Shown here: one piece after another, positions 26,686 through 34,817 of the stretch
Position numbering within the stretch: the stretch's first letter is position 1
Layout: every line of letters starts with the position of its first letter
DNA from: CAIYRG01 sp964446945
GTDB lineage: Bacteria > Pseudomonadota > Alphaproteobacteria > Micropepsales > Micropepsaceae
Length of the DNA: 64,000 nt
Reading direction: 5' to 3'
NCBI GenBank assembly: GCA_964446945.1
Contig: CAYUQO010000004.1
Coordinates: 124,001-188,000, forward strand
Notes under the pieces: model-generated
The model's input: the letters and a program-made list of their open reading frames with translations, nothing else
Told to the model about the DNA's origin: nothing
Databases searched by the model: none
Translations under genes and position numbers: made by a program

Positions 26686-27545
26686 GCCGCTTTTTCCGTC
26701 TCAGCTTCTGATCCGGCAGCCGCCAAACCTCCGCCGTTCCCCGTCACACCGGCTTTGACATCCCGGCCGGTCAGTGCACTGAGCACTCCGCCTCTTACAA
26801 CGGCCTCGCAATGCGCCGCCAGATTCTTCCTTCCACGGACTTTATCCAGCGTTGTCACCGGATGAAACTCCACCACCACATCCATTGGTCCGGTTTTCAG
26901 CGCTTCCCACAGATGCGGCACGAGTTCCATATCGCCGTACCAGGCGAAGAACGGGCGGTTTTCACGGCCCATCGGTATCCCATGCACCCGCGTATAGGCA
27001 ACCGAGACCGGCTGCACCGGCACGCAAACAGGCCGACCGTCGCCCGGGCCGAGCGTCACCTCAGCGGCCGAAAGCAGACCGCTCCGGAAAGGAAGGACAC
27101 GGTTGCCATCGCTCGACGTGCCCTCGGGAAAAATCACCAATGCGTCGCCCCGGCCCAGCCGCTGCCGGATTGTTTCACGATTGGCAACCGTCTGGGACCG
27201 TTCCCTCCGCACAAAAACGCTGCGCTGCATGCGCGCGAGAGTCCCGAAGAATGGCCAGGTATTGACTTCCGCCTTGGCGACAAATGACACCGGCCAGATT
27301 GCCGAGAATATCGGTATGTCCAGCCATCCGGTGTGATTGGCGACCATCAGAACCCCGCCGCTTGCCGGCTTGCCGCGAACCTGAATGCGGATGCCGAACA
27401 GGGCACAGACAAACCGGTGATAGTAATGTGGCAGCGAGCCGCGTAACGGGATTCCGAGCCTGACCGCCAACCATTGCACCGGCAGCAGCACGAAGGTCAC
27501 GGCGGCGAAGACCGCAAGAATCCAAAAGGCACGGACGCTGCTCAC
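26682..27545 (-). CDS. plsC: 1-acyl-sn-glycerol-3-phosphate acyltransferase
   Basis: 287 residues. It converts lysophosphatidic acid to phosphatidic acid at the inner membrane. An N-terminal membrane helix (FWILAVFAAVTFVLLPVQWL) is followed by the acyltransferase motifs NHTGWLDIPIF (NHx4D), RRERSQTVANRETI, and FPEGTSSDGNRVLPF. The C-terminal end is rich in Ala and Gly and looks unstructured. It starts 9 bp after fur and overlaps miaB by 4 bp. Conserved placement between fur and miaB supports the assignment. Confidence 0.93.
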   Translation of the reverse strand: MSSVRAFWILAVFAAVTFVLLPVQWLAVRLGIPLRGSLPHYYHRFVCALFGIRIQVRGKPASGGVLMVANHTGWLDIPIFSAIWPVSFVAKAEVNTWPFFGTLARMQRSVFVRRERSQTVANRETIRQRLGRGDALVIFPEGTSSDGNRVLPFRSGLLSAAEVTLGPGDGRPVCVPVQPVSVAYTRVHGIPMGRENRPFFAWYGDMELVPHLWEALKTGPMDVVVEFHPVTTLDKVRGRKNLAAHCEAVVRGGVLSALTGRDVKAGVTGNGGGLAAAGSEAETEKAA

Positions 27546-27554
27546 CGGGTATAC

Positions 27555-28010
27555 CTAGTCCCGCGCCACAGTCTTTTTCTTGGGCACGCCATAAAGCTCA
27601 AGCCGGTGATCCACCAGCTCGAATCCCAGCTCCTCGGCCACCCGGCGTTGCAGTTTCTCGATCTCTTCGTTGACGAATTCGATCACCTTGCCGGTTGTGA
27701 CGTCGATCAGGTGATCATGATGTTCGCTGATCTCCTCGTATCTGGAACGCCCGTCGCGAAAGTCGTGGCGCTCCAGAATCCCGGCATCCTCGAACAATTT
27801 CACCGTGCGATAGACGGTCGCGATGGAAATGTGCGGATCCACCGCAAAAGCACGCCGGTAGAGCTCTTCGGCGTCCGGATGATCATAGGCTTCGGCGACA
27901 ACCCGAGCGATCACGCGCCGCTGTTCCGTCATGCGCAAGCCCTTTTCCATGCAGGCTTTTTCGATGCGGTTGAGCTGCTCTTCCGTCCGGTTCACGTCAG
28001 TCATTTCCAT
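27555..28010 (-). CDS. fur: Fur-family transcriptional regulator
   Basis: 151 residues. The N-terminal winged helix covers GLRMTEQRRVIARVVAE and SIATVYRTVKLFEDAGIL. The dimerisation and metal-binding half contains HHDHLIDVTTGKVIEFVNEEIEKLQ. The C-terminal CxxC zinc pairs of E. coli Fur are absent. In alphaproteobacteria this gene position is held by Fur/Mur, which may respond to iron or manganese; the exact metal cannot be told here. A second ATG two codons in (28004) is possible. It is followed after 9 bp by plsC. Confidence 0.9.
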   Translation of the reverse strand: MEMTDVNRTEEQLNRIEKACMEKGLRMTEQRRVIARVVAEAYDHPDAEELYRRAFAVDPHISIATVYRTVKLFEDAGILERHDFRDGRSRYEEISEHHDHLIDVTTGKVIEFVNEEIEKLQRRVAEELGFELVDHRLELYGVPKKKTVARD

Positions 28011-28077
28011 TCGATCCGTCGACGGTCATGCTTTCCAGATTAGGCCCTGGCATTATGAACTCAAGCGAGCCGGTTGG

Positions 28078-28539
28078 CTAACCGGAAAGGTCGCGGCGCA
28101 TCACAACCGCGCCAACGGCTGCATGACTTCTGGACTCATAATAGCGGGGGCGCAGGGCCACCTGCTCGAAACCAAGTTTCCTGTAGAGTTGCAAGCCCGG
28201 CTCATTTGTCTCTGCCACTTCGAGAAAAATCCGCAAGGCCCCATGGCTTTTGGTTTCTTCCATGGCAGCCCTAACCAACCGGCAGGCCAGGCCTTCGCGC
28301 CGCGCGGTGGGCAGTGTGGCGAGCGTCAGGATTTCTGCCTCATCCGCAGCAATGCGGACCAGTATAAAGCTCGCGATTTGCCGTCGCGTGCCGAAGCCCG
28401 CCAGCAAACCGAACACACCCGCGCTCTCGAGCAAACTGCGAAAGGCGGCGGCGGACCAGTGATCCTCGAACGATTCAGCATGAATTCCGGCGAGCCGCTC
28501 GGCGTGATCGGCTGTCGCCGGCCTAATTTCAATCGTCAC
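28078..28539 (-). CDS. rimI: Ribosomal protein-alanine N-acetyltransferase RimI-like
   Basis: 153 residues from GTG 28539, which overlaps the tsaB stop by 11 bp; an ATG at 28563 would add eight residues. This is a GNAT fold: IRPATADHAERLAGIH at the start, ILTLATLPTARREGLACRLV forming the acetyl-CoA loop, and FLEVAETNEPGLQLYRKLGFEQVALRPRYY at the end, the RimI hallmark. RimI acetylates the N-terminal Ala of ribosomal protein S18. Adjacency to tsaB is widely conserved. The usual QRxGxG pyrophosphate loop reads ARREGLA here. Confidence 0.9.
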   Translation of the reverse strand: MTIEIRPATADHAERLAGIHAESFEDHWSAAAFRSLLESAGVFGLLAGFGTRRQIASFILVRIAADEAEILTLATLPTARREGLACRLVRAAMEETKSHGALRIFLEVAETNEPGLQLYRKLGFEQVALRPRYYESRSHAAVGAVVMRRDLSG

Positions 28540-29215
28540 GTCTGGCGCCCGGCAATTTGGCATCCGGCGGACGAAGATAAAGTGGCCTCGCGCCTTCCGG
28601 CCTTGGACGACGACCGGCAGCGACCGCAACATAACTTGCTTTTGGTTGTCTGACCCCGCTGTCCACCGCATCGAATCCGGCTTGATCCAGCAGCGGTATT
28701 ATCATCGACGCCGCGGTGCCGGCCAGCACGACAGCACGCCCGGATTCACCGCTGATCGCGGAGATCATCGCCGTCATTTCGCCAATCGGCAGCAATTGCG
28801 GCGCAACCAGCATCCGGCCGTCGGCAGCGACGATCGACAAATAGATCTCAGCGCGTTTCGCGTCAGCCGCAACAATCGCGCACTGAGCTTGTGCATTTGT
28901 GGCAAGTGCCTCTTCCGCCATGGCTTCCAGCGTCGTGGTTCCACGGACCGGTACTTTCAGTGCGACGGCAAGCGCTCTCGCGAATGCCAATCCCACGCGT
29001 TGGCCGGTGAATGTCCCCGGCCCAATTGTCACCGCAATCGCGTCGAGTGCTGAAAACGGCAGCCCCGCGTCCCGCATAACACGTTGGACCATCGGCGCGA
29101 GCGCTTCGGCGTGGCCCCGAAGCATGATCTCGTGCTGCTCGGCAAGCACGCGGCCCGAATTCAGCACGGCGGCCGAACAGGCCCCGAGCGCCGTATCCAG
29201 TGCCAGGATTTTCAA
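28529..29215 (-). CDS. tsaB: tRNA threonylcarbamoyladenosine synthesis protein TsaB
   Basis: 228 residues. TsaB is the scaffold/activator of TsaD in t6A37 formation on tRNA. The ASKHA-type opening MKILALDTALGACSAAVL and the family signature IAVTIGPGTFTGQRVGLAFARALA are present. It has an ATGA-type overlap (29212-29215) with the upstream nitroreductase gene and an 11-bp overlap with rimI. The gene order tsaB-rimI-fur is standard for this class of bacteria. Confidence 0.95.
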   Translation of the reverse strand: MKILALDTALGACSAAVLNSGRVLAEQHEIMLRGHAEALAPMVQRVMRDAGLPFSALDAIAVTIGPGTFTGQRVGLAFARALAVALKVPVRGTTTLEAMAEEALATNAQAQCAIVAADAKRAEIYLSIVAADGRMLVAPQLLPIGEMTAMISAISGESGRAVVLAGTAASMIIPLLDQAGFDAVDSGVRQPKASYVAVAAGRRPRPEGARPLYLRPPDAKLPGARRDD

Positions 29216-29805
29216 AGTATGCGGCAGGCTTCGCTGAAATCGAGCCGTCCCGCGCGCGGTCTGAGCGAAGCTCCGTCGCCATAACCGAGGTTGCAGAGAA
29301 GGTTCGATTTGACCGCCGTCCCGGAAAAGAACTCGTTATCAACGCCGGCATTGTTAAAGCCCGACATCGGACCGCAATCCAGTCCGAGCGCGCGCGCCGC
29401 TACGACGAAATACCCGGCCTGCAGGCTGCCGCTGCGAAATGCGGCTTCCTGCAATTCGGCCGGAGTCCGTTTCTGCCAGGATTCCCGTGCGCCGGGCTTG
29501 GGGCTGAGCTTCGGCATGTAGTCATAGAATGCGAGGTCATAGCCGATGATCGCTGTCGCCGGCGCAGCCATTGTCTGCTCCACATTGCCCGGATTGAGGT
29601 GCGGCTTCAGGCGCTGCTTTGCCTCCCCAGATACGACAAAGAAAAATCTTGCAGGCGAAGCGTTGTTGATCGTCGGACCCCATTTCGCGAGGTCGTAGAT
29701 CGCCGCCAGCAGATTTTCGTGGACGCGTCGGGCGCTCCAGGAACGGTGTGTCCGCGCATTGCGAAACAGCAGATCCAGTTCCTCATCACGGAGCACCTTG
29801 GTCAT
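29212..29805 (-). CDS. Nitroreductase family protein (RutE/HadB-like)
   Basis: 197 residues, an FMN-dependent nitroreductase of the malonic-semialdehyde-reductase group. FRNARTHRSWSARRV, AIYDLAKWGPTINNASPARFFFV and the KQRLKPHLNPGN stretch match that subfamily. The C-terminal GYGDGASLRPRAGRLDF completes it. The ATG at 29805 overlaps the gshB stop as ATGA; an upstream start exists but has no support. No other pyrimidine-degradation (rut) genes are present, so the substrate is uncertain. Position between gshB and tsaB points to a housekeeping or stress role. Confidence 0.88.
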   Translation of the reverse strand: MTKVLRDEELDLLFRNARTHRSWSARRVHENLLAAIYDLAKWGPTINNASPARFFFVVSGEAKQRLKPHLNPGNVEQTMAAPATAIIGYDLAFYDYMPKLSPKPGARESWQKRTPAELQEAAFRSGSLQAGYFVVAARALGLDCGPMSGFNNAGVDNEFFSGTAVKSNLLCNLGYGDGASLRPRAGRLDFSEACRIL

Positions 29806-30770
29806 CGGCGTCCCGTTTGCTTCACCTGCGTCTTCAGGCGCGATTCGATGGCGTCCCAAATCAGTGTGGCGCCATCAGGACCACCGAACCGCTTCAGCTC
29901 CTGAATCCCGGTTGGTGAAGTCACGTTGATTTCGGTCAGATAATTCCCGATCACATCGATGCCGGCGAAAATCAGCCCGCGCCGTTTCAGCTCGGGCCCG
30001 ATGGCGGCGCAAATCTCGCGATCGCGCGCCGACAATTCCACCGGCTCGGCGCGGCCGCCGATATGCATGTTTGCCCGTGCTTCCCCGGCAGCAGGCACGC
30101 GGTTGAACCCGCCGATCGGCTCGCCGTCGACAATGATGATGCGTTTGTCGCCTTTGCGCACTTCGGGAACGTAGCGCTGCACAATCACCGGCTCGCGGTA
30201 GAACACCGTGAACATTTCGAGCAGCGCGTTGAGATTCTCGTCTTCGGGCTTCAGCCGGAAAACGCCCGCGCCGCCATTGCCATATAGCGGCTTCAGCACG
30301 ATGTCCCTGTGCTCATCGCGAAAGGCGCGAATCTCCTCGCGGTCGGACGTCACCAAAGTCGCGGGCATGACCCCTTCAAACTGCATCACGAACAGCTTTT
30401 CCGGCGCGTTGCGGACGTGGAATGGATCGTTGACGACCAGCGTACCCGGCTGGATGTGCTCCAGAATATGCGTCGCGGTGATGTACGCCATATCGAACGG
30501 CGGATCCTGGCGCATCAGCACAACATCGGCATCCGCAAGGCGGTACAGTGACGGCGCGCCGAGCGTGTAATGATCTCCGCGGACATCCCTGACCTGAAGC
30601 GGCCGCACCCGGGCGACGACTTCGGAATTGCGCAATGTCAGATCGCGCGGACCGTAATAGCAAAGCGCATATCCGCGCCTCTGCGCTTCCAGAGCCAATG
30701 CAAAGGTTGAGTCCGCGGCAATATCGATCCGTTCGATCGGATCCATTTGAATCGCGACGGTGAGGGTCAT
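29802..30770 (-). CDS. gshB: Glutathione synthase
   Basis: 322 residues, an ATP-grasp enzyme that joins gamma-glutamylcysteine and glycine. The N-terminal MTLTVAIQMDPIERIDIAADST is diagnostic. The VLMRQDPPFDMAYITATHIL, VNDPFHVRNAPEKL and IVLKPLYGNGGAGVFR stretches form the substrate and ATP sites. A glycine-rich YLTEINVTSPTGIQE segment closes the active site. It is the first of a run of genes coupled by 4-bp overlaps (gshB, nitroreductase, tsaB). It begins 11 bp after the stop of the SirB1-like gene. Confidence 0.97.
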   Translation of the reverse strand: MTLTVAIQMDPIERIDIAADSTFALALEAQRRGYALCYYGPRDLTLRNSEVVARVRPLQVRDVRGDHYTLGAPSLYRLADADVVLMRQDPPFDMAYITATHILEHIQPGTLVVNDPFHVRNAPEKLFVMQFEGVMPATLVTSDREEIRAFRDEHRDIVLKPLYGNGGAGVFRLKPEDENLNALLEMFTVFYREPVIVQRYVPEVRKGDKRIIIVDGEPIGGFNRVPAAGEARANMHIGGRAEPVELSARDREICAAIGPELKRRGLIFAGIDVIGNYLTEINVTSPTGIQELKRFGGPDGATLIWDAIESRLKTQVKQTGRR

Positions 30771-30781
30771 CGTGCGTGAAT

Positions 30782-31654
30782 CTAGTTCAGGCGCCGCTTC
30801 AGGGCGTGCAGCGCAAAGGCTGCCTCATTGCTCACGTCGGTGCCCGTCGTCCCTGTCTTGATGCAGTTCTCATAGGCGCGTCTCGCTGCGGACAGAGCTC
30901 CGGACGATTCCTGAATTTTCCCCAACTCAAGCCACAACACGCTTCGCCGCGGGGCAATGATCGTCATGCGGCGAAGGATTTCCGACGCACGCGCCGAATC
31001 CCGGACTTTGAGCGCCCGGTTCTTGATGTTGTTCAACAACCGCAGCAACACGTCCGCATCGCTGACCGGAGCGAACGCGTCGGGCTGTTCCGACGCGCCC
31101 AATTCGCGCAGATGAAGCGATGAACCAAAGCGCGACAGGCCAACAGAGTCACGGTCCACCAGAGCTCCGCCGTTGAACGGATCGATCACGGCCTCGCTTC
31201 CCTTGACCTGCACCCGAAGCAGAAAATGTCCCGGCGCGAACAGACCGCTCGCCTCGATGCGATTGGCGCGGGCAGCATGGATGTAGAGGATTCCCAGCGC
31301 GACCGGCAGCCCACGCCGCCTCTCGATGACGCCCATCAGGTCCGCATTGTCGGGATCGTCATAATTGGCGCGTTCGCCTTCATAGCCGTAGCGCCCGGCG
31401 ATCACCGTCGCGAGCGCGTCCGCCGCCCCGCCGGCATCGCGGACGAATACGAACTCCGTGCGGACGGCCTCCGCGATTTCATTCAGTTGCTCCAAATAAG
31501 AAGTGAGTTTCTGGTCCGGCCGGTCGAGGGCCGCCAGCATGAGCGCGGCTTTTGCCAGATCATACGGCCCATCACCGGATTGCCCCAGCCGCTGCAGATA
31601 ATCCGCAGGCGAAGCATCCTGACCGGCAGCGATGACCGCACTCAACTGGTTCAT
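30782..31654 (-). CDS. SirB1-family transglutaminase-like/TPR protein
   Basis: 290 residues. The N-terminal two thirds is a transglutaminase-like domain of the SirB1 type: SYLEQLNEIAEAVRTEF, then NADLMGVIERRRGLPVALGILYIHAARANRIEASGLFAPGHFLLR in pieces, with the conserved GHFLLR. The C-terminal third forms TPR-like helices (VLWLELGKIQESSGALSAARRAYENC). The usual catalytic Cys of transglutaminases is not evident, as in other SirB1 proteins. Function is poorly known. Its ATG overlaps the BON-lipoprotein stop by 4 bp, and gshB follows after 11 bp. Confidence 0.85.
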   Translation of the reverse strand: MNQLSAVIAAGQDASPADYLQRLGQSGDGPYDLAKAALMLAALDRPDQKLTSYLEQLNEIAEAVRTEFVFVRDAGGAADALATVIAGRYGYEGERANYDDPDNADLMGVIERRRGLPVALGILYIHAARANRIEASGLFAPGHFLLRVQVKGSEAVIDPFNGGALVDRDSVGLSRFGSSLHLRELGASEQPDAFAPVSDADVLLRLLNNIKNRALKVRDSARASEILRRMTIIAPRRSVLWLELGKIQESSGALSAARRAYENCIKTGTTGTDVSNEAAFALHALKRRLN

Positions 31655-32262
31655 TCGTTACCCATTCCAATCCCTGTACGAATCGGATCATCCTTCAGAA
31701 CCACGTAGTTTTCCACGCGTTTTACGCCACTGAGATTGTGTGCGTGCTGAACAACGCGGTCCACTTCCGTCTGATTCTGACCCACACCCATCAGGTACAC
31801 CACACCATGAACCACATCGACAGTGTAATTCACATCTTTTATCGACCCGTCTGCAAGCAGGGCCGCAGCCAATTCGGTCTGTATGACGAAATCCCCCGCC
31901 GCATCAAGCCAACCTGAGCGGTCGGTGACTTCCATATCATTGTCCACCTTCCGCACGCCGTTGATGCTCCATGCAAGCCGCGTTGCGGTCAGCCGGTCTT
32001 CTGGTTTGGTGACATTGCCGGCGAGAAGAACGCGTCCTTCAACCACTGTCGTAGAGGCGCGCAGGAACAGCCCCGCCGAATCCGCCGCGAGCTTGGCATC
32101 CAGTTCTGTCTTGATCCGCACATCGTCTACGGCATTGCCGATCGTACGCTCCTGGCGCACGGTTTCGACTCCGGCAGCCGCGCCTCCGGCGGCGAGCAAG
32201 ACGCAGCCGGACAGCATCGGTCCAAACAGCAGCAGCAGAACGGGGCCAAACCAACGCAACAT
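31651..32262 (-). CDS. BON-domain lipoprotein (OsmY/DolP-like)
   Basis: 203 residues. A signal peptide ends at the lipobox LSGC (Cys 20), followed by two BON domains. The first spans about residues 45-110 (IKTELDAKLAA to INGVRKVDNDMEV) and the second about 125-190 (FVIQTELAAALLADG to LSGVKRVENYVVL). DolP/YraP-like lipoproteins bind phospholipid and support outer-membrane integrity. In E. coli dolP lies near yraN and rsmI, and the same neighbourhood is seen here with yraN 13 bp upstream and rsmI beyond it, which supports the DolP-like reading. Confidence 0.9.
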   Translation of the reverse strand: MLRWFGPVLLLLFGPMLSGCVLLAAGGAAAGVETVRQERTIGNAVDDVRIKTELDAKLAADSAGLFLRASTTVVEGRVLLAGNVTKPEDRLTATRLAWSINGVRKVDNDMEVTDRSGWLDAAGDFVIQTELAAALLADGSIKDVNYTVDVVHGVVYLMGVGQNQTEVDRVVQHAHNLSGVKRVENYVVLKDDPIRTGIGMGNE

Positions 32263-32274
32263 GCAGACCTCCCG

Positions 32275-32652
32275 CTAAAAACCGGGCCGCCACGCGTCCC
32301 GGATATGCCTGGGCCAACGCCGCGGCGTGATCAGCATAATGTCAAATCGGACGGCTTTGTGGCGCAGAGCGGGTTTCGCGCGCAGATAAAACTCTGCCGC
32401 ACGTTCGATGCGTAGGCGCTGACGGTCGGATAGAGCTTCCGCTGCATCCTGCTGGTTGTGGCGGGCTTTAACCTCAATGAAACAAAGCGGGCCGGCTGGC
32501 GCCAGCGCTACTAGATCTATTTCGCCGGCGGGGGTTTTTACGCGCCGGCCGATCACACGATAAAATTTGCAGACAAGTGCAAATGCGGCCGCGGATTCAC
32601 TGCGCCGGCCACGAAGTTCCGCCGCTCTGCGCCTGTCAGTCGCCGGTGTCAT
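32275..32652 (-). CDS. yraN: YraN family protein (UPF0102, nuclease-like)
   Basis: 125 residues with a restriction-endonuclease-like fold: AAAFALVCKFYRVIGRRVKTPAGEIDLVAL carries the catalytic E-I-D, and CFIEVKARHN the ExK. RQRLRIERAAEFYL follows. The biological role is unknown, although relatives are suspected to process branched or damaged DNA. ATG 32652 follows a GGGGGAAAG site and overlaps the rsmI tail by 17 bp. Longer starts reach further into rsmI and lack support. Confidence 0.9.
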   Translation of the reverse strand: MTPATDRRRAAELRGRRSESAAAFALVCKFYRVIGRRVKTPAGEIDLVALAPAGPLCFIEVKARHNQQDAAEALSDRQRLRIERAAEFYLRAKPALRHKAVRFDIMLITPRRWPRHIRDAWRPGF

Positions 32653-33535
32653 CCCGCTTTCCCCCCAATGCGAGCGCGCGATCATATACCGCACGGCGGC
32701 CCGCCTGGGTTGCCTCGGCAATCAGTGTGGCCGCCGCTTTCACCGGCATGAATGGCAATGCCTGACGCAGAAGCGAATCAATCAGCGCCGGGTCGGGCCC
32801 CTCATCCTCACCCGGTGCGACAACGATCACTACTTCGCCCCGGGCCGGGTTGACGCGGTAATGTTCCTGTAGCTGTCGCAGCGAACCTCGTCTCATCTCC
32901 TCGTGCAGCTTGGTGAGCTCGCGCGCGACACAGGCGTCGCGGTCCCCCAGCACTTCCACCATATCCGCCAGACTCTCGGACAACCGTTGCGGCGACTCAT
33001 AAAGCACCAATGTTGCGGCAACCGAACGAAGGCGTTTGAGCTCGGAACGCCTTTCGCCATGCCGCGGGGGAAGAAATCCGCCAAAAAGAAACGGGACAGC
33101 CGGAATCCCGGCAGCGCTGAGGGCGGCGATCACTGCCGATGGCCCCGGGACCGGAAATACGGGCAGGCCTTCCTCACGTGCTGCTTTCACCAAACGCAGG
33201 CCTGGATCAGAGATCAGCGGGGTTCCCGCATCACCGACGAGCGCCAACCGCTCGCCTGAACGAAGCCGCTGTAACAACTTTGTCTCAACCGCTGCGGCGT
33301 TGTGTTCATTATAGATCAGTAGTGGCCGGCTGATGCCGTGCAATGCGAGCAGCCGGGCGGTCACGCGAGTGTCCTCCGCCACAATCGCATCGCATTTGCG
33401 CAGCACATTCAGAGCGCGAAGCGTGACGTCGGCCGCGTTTCCAATCGGCGTCGCAGTTATATAAAGTCCGGGCGCGAGTGTTTCGGCGGAGATCGGTTCG
33501 TTTGTTTTCGGTTCAGGATCATCAGAGGGCGCCAT
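32636..33535 (-). CDS. rsmI: 16S rRNA (cytidine(1402)-2'-O)-methyltransferase
   Basis: 299 residues, a SAM-dependent tetrapyrrole-methylase-fold enzyme that methylates C1402 in the ribosomal decoding centre. LYITATPIGNAADVTLRALNVL and IVAEDTRVTARLL at the N-terminus, LVGDAGTPLISDPG in the SAM site and VPGPSAVIAALSAAGIP are family hallmarks. The C-terminus is an RsmI-type helix-turn region (ALIDSLLRQALPFMPVKAAATLIAEAT). Its ATG overlaps the divergent LppC gene start by 2 bp. The rsmI-yraN-BON-gshB order is common among proteobacteria. Confidence 0.96.
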   Translation of the reverse strand: MAPSDDPEPKTNEPISAETLAPGLYITATPIGNAADVTLRALNVLRKCDAIVAEDTRVTARLLALHGISRPLLIYNEHNAAAVETKLLQRLRSGERLALVGDAGTPLISDPGLRLVKAAREEGLPVFPVPGPSAVIAALSAAGIPAVPFLFGGFLPPRHGERRSELKRLRSVAATLVLYESPQRLSESLADMVEVLGDRDACVARELTKLHEEMRRGSLRQLQEHYRVNPARGEVVIVVAPGEDEGPDPALIDSLLRQALPFMPVKAAATLIAEATQAGRRAVYDRALALGGKRDDTGD

Positions 33536-34817
33536 GTCCGGCGACTCCCATCAGAAGCGGTTGCGCATGAGCCGCCAATCTTCTGCCATCGGTTTTTCGC
33601 TCGCGATAGGGCTGTTTGTAGCGTCTTGCGAGCCGCCACCCCCGCCTGCTCCGCCACCGCCTCCCATCCCCTTCACTCCCCCGCCACGCGTAATGGGCTC
33701 GGCGCAACCGGCAATGCCGGCTCAACAACCTGTCGCCATGGACCAGCCGAACTTCTACCGGCTGCCCGGGACACCGGACACGCAAATTCCGGCGCGTGTC
33801 ACCCTGCTGCTGCCTCTCTCGAGCCCGGCGGCGGGTAACCGCGCGGTCGCAGATGCTCTCGAACACGCGGCCGAACTGGCGATTTTCGACGCCAAAAATC
33901 CACGAATCCTCCTGATGCCGCGTGACGACGGCGGCACACCAGAGAAGGCGGTCGCAGCGGCAACCAAGGCCATCGACGACGGGGCCGAAATCATTGTCGG
34001 GCCACTCTTCGCCAACTCGGTGAGCGCGATCGCGCCCGTGGCGCGCGCCCACCATGTGCCCGTGATTGCGTTTTCCAGCGACCGTTCGGTGGGAGGAGCC
34101 GGAGTCTATCTGCTCAGTTTCCAACCCGAAACGGAAGTGAACCGAATCATCAGTTATGCGATTCAGTCCGGCCACAGCAACTTTGCAGCGCTGATCCCGA
34201 ATTCTCCGTATGGAGATAAAGTCAACGGCGCATTCCGGGATTCCGTGATGCGCGCCGGCGGACGAATCGCCGATGTTGAGCGCGTTGCCGAACGGCCGGA
34301 ACTGATGGGTCCCGCGACGCAGCAAGTGGTGAAATCCGGCGCGGACGCCGTCCTCATTGCCGAAGGTGGCTCGATGTTGGAGGCGGTGGCGCCTTCGCTC
34401 GCAATCGCCGGCGCAAAAGACCGTGGGACCCAGCTTTTGGGCACCGGTTTATGGGACGATGCGGCGACCGCGCATGAACCCATGCTGCAAAATGGCTGGT
34501 TCGCGGCCCCGCCACCAGATGCGTTTACCGCTTTTGCGGCGCATTACCGCTCCGTCTACGGCGCGGCCCCGCCCCGCATCGCGACTCTTTCTTACGATGC
34601 ACTCGCGCTCGTGGCACTCCTTGCCAACGGTCCGCCACATCAACGGTTTACCGATGCGGCGCTGACCGATCCGAATGGCTTCTCAGGGATTGACGGAATT
34701 TTCCGCTTTCACCCGGACGGTTCTGCGGAGCGCGGTCTCGCGGTTCTCGATGTCGGCGCGAGCGGATTTTCCGTGCGCGACCCGGCGCCGAAAACATTTC
34801 CGCGCTCAGGCTTTTGA
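33534..34817 (+). CDS. LpoA/LppC-family lipoprotein, penicillin-binding protein activator
   Basis: 427 residues. The lipobox FVASC lies at residues 28-32; starting at the second ATG (33567) would give a standard 21-residue lipoprotein signal, so the start is uncertain. Mature residues begin with a proline-rich spacer (PPPPPAPPPPP). A periplasmic-binding-protein-like domain follows: RVTLLLPLSSPAAGNRAVADAL, ILLMPRDDGGTPEKAVAAATKA and IIVGPLFANSVSAIAP. LpoA-type proteins reach through peptidoglycan to activate PBP1. This one lacks the N-terminal TPR domain of E. coli LpoA. The last 109 bp overlap hemW on the other strand. Confidence 0.88.
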   Translation: MSGDSHQKRLRMSRQSSAIGFSLAIGLFVASCEPPPPPAPPPPPIPFTPPPRVMGSAQPAMPAQQPVAMDQPNFYRLPGTPDTQIPARVTLLLPLSSPAAGNRAVADALEHAAELAIFDAKNPRILLMPRDDGGTPEKAVAAATKAIDDGAEIIVGPLFANSVSAIAPVARAHHVPVIAFSSDRSVGGAGVYLLSFQPETEVNRIISYAIQSGHSNFAALIPNSPYGDKVNGAFRDSVMRAGGRIADVERVAERPELMGPATQQVVKSGADAVLIAEGGSMLEAVAPSLAIAGAKDRGTQLLGTGLWDDAATAHEPMLQNGWFAAPPPDAFTAFAAHYRSVYGAAPPRIATLSYDALALVALLANGPPHQRFTDAALTDPNGFSGIDGIFRFHPDGSAERGLAVLDVGASGFSVRDPAPKTFPRSGF

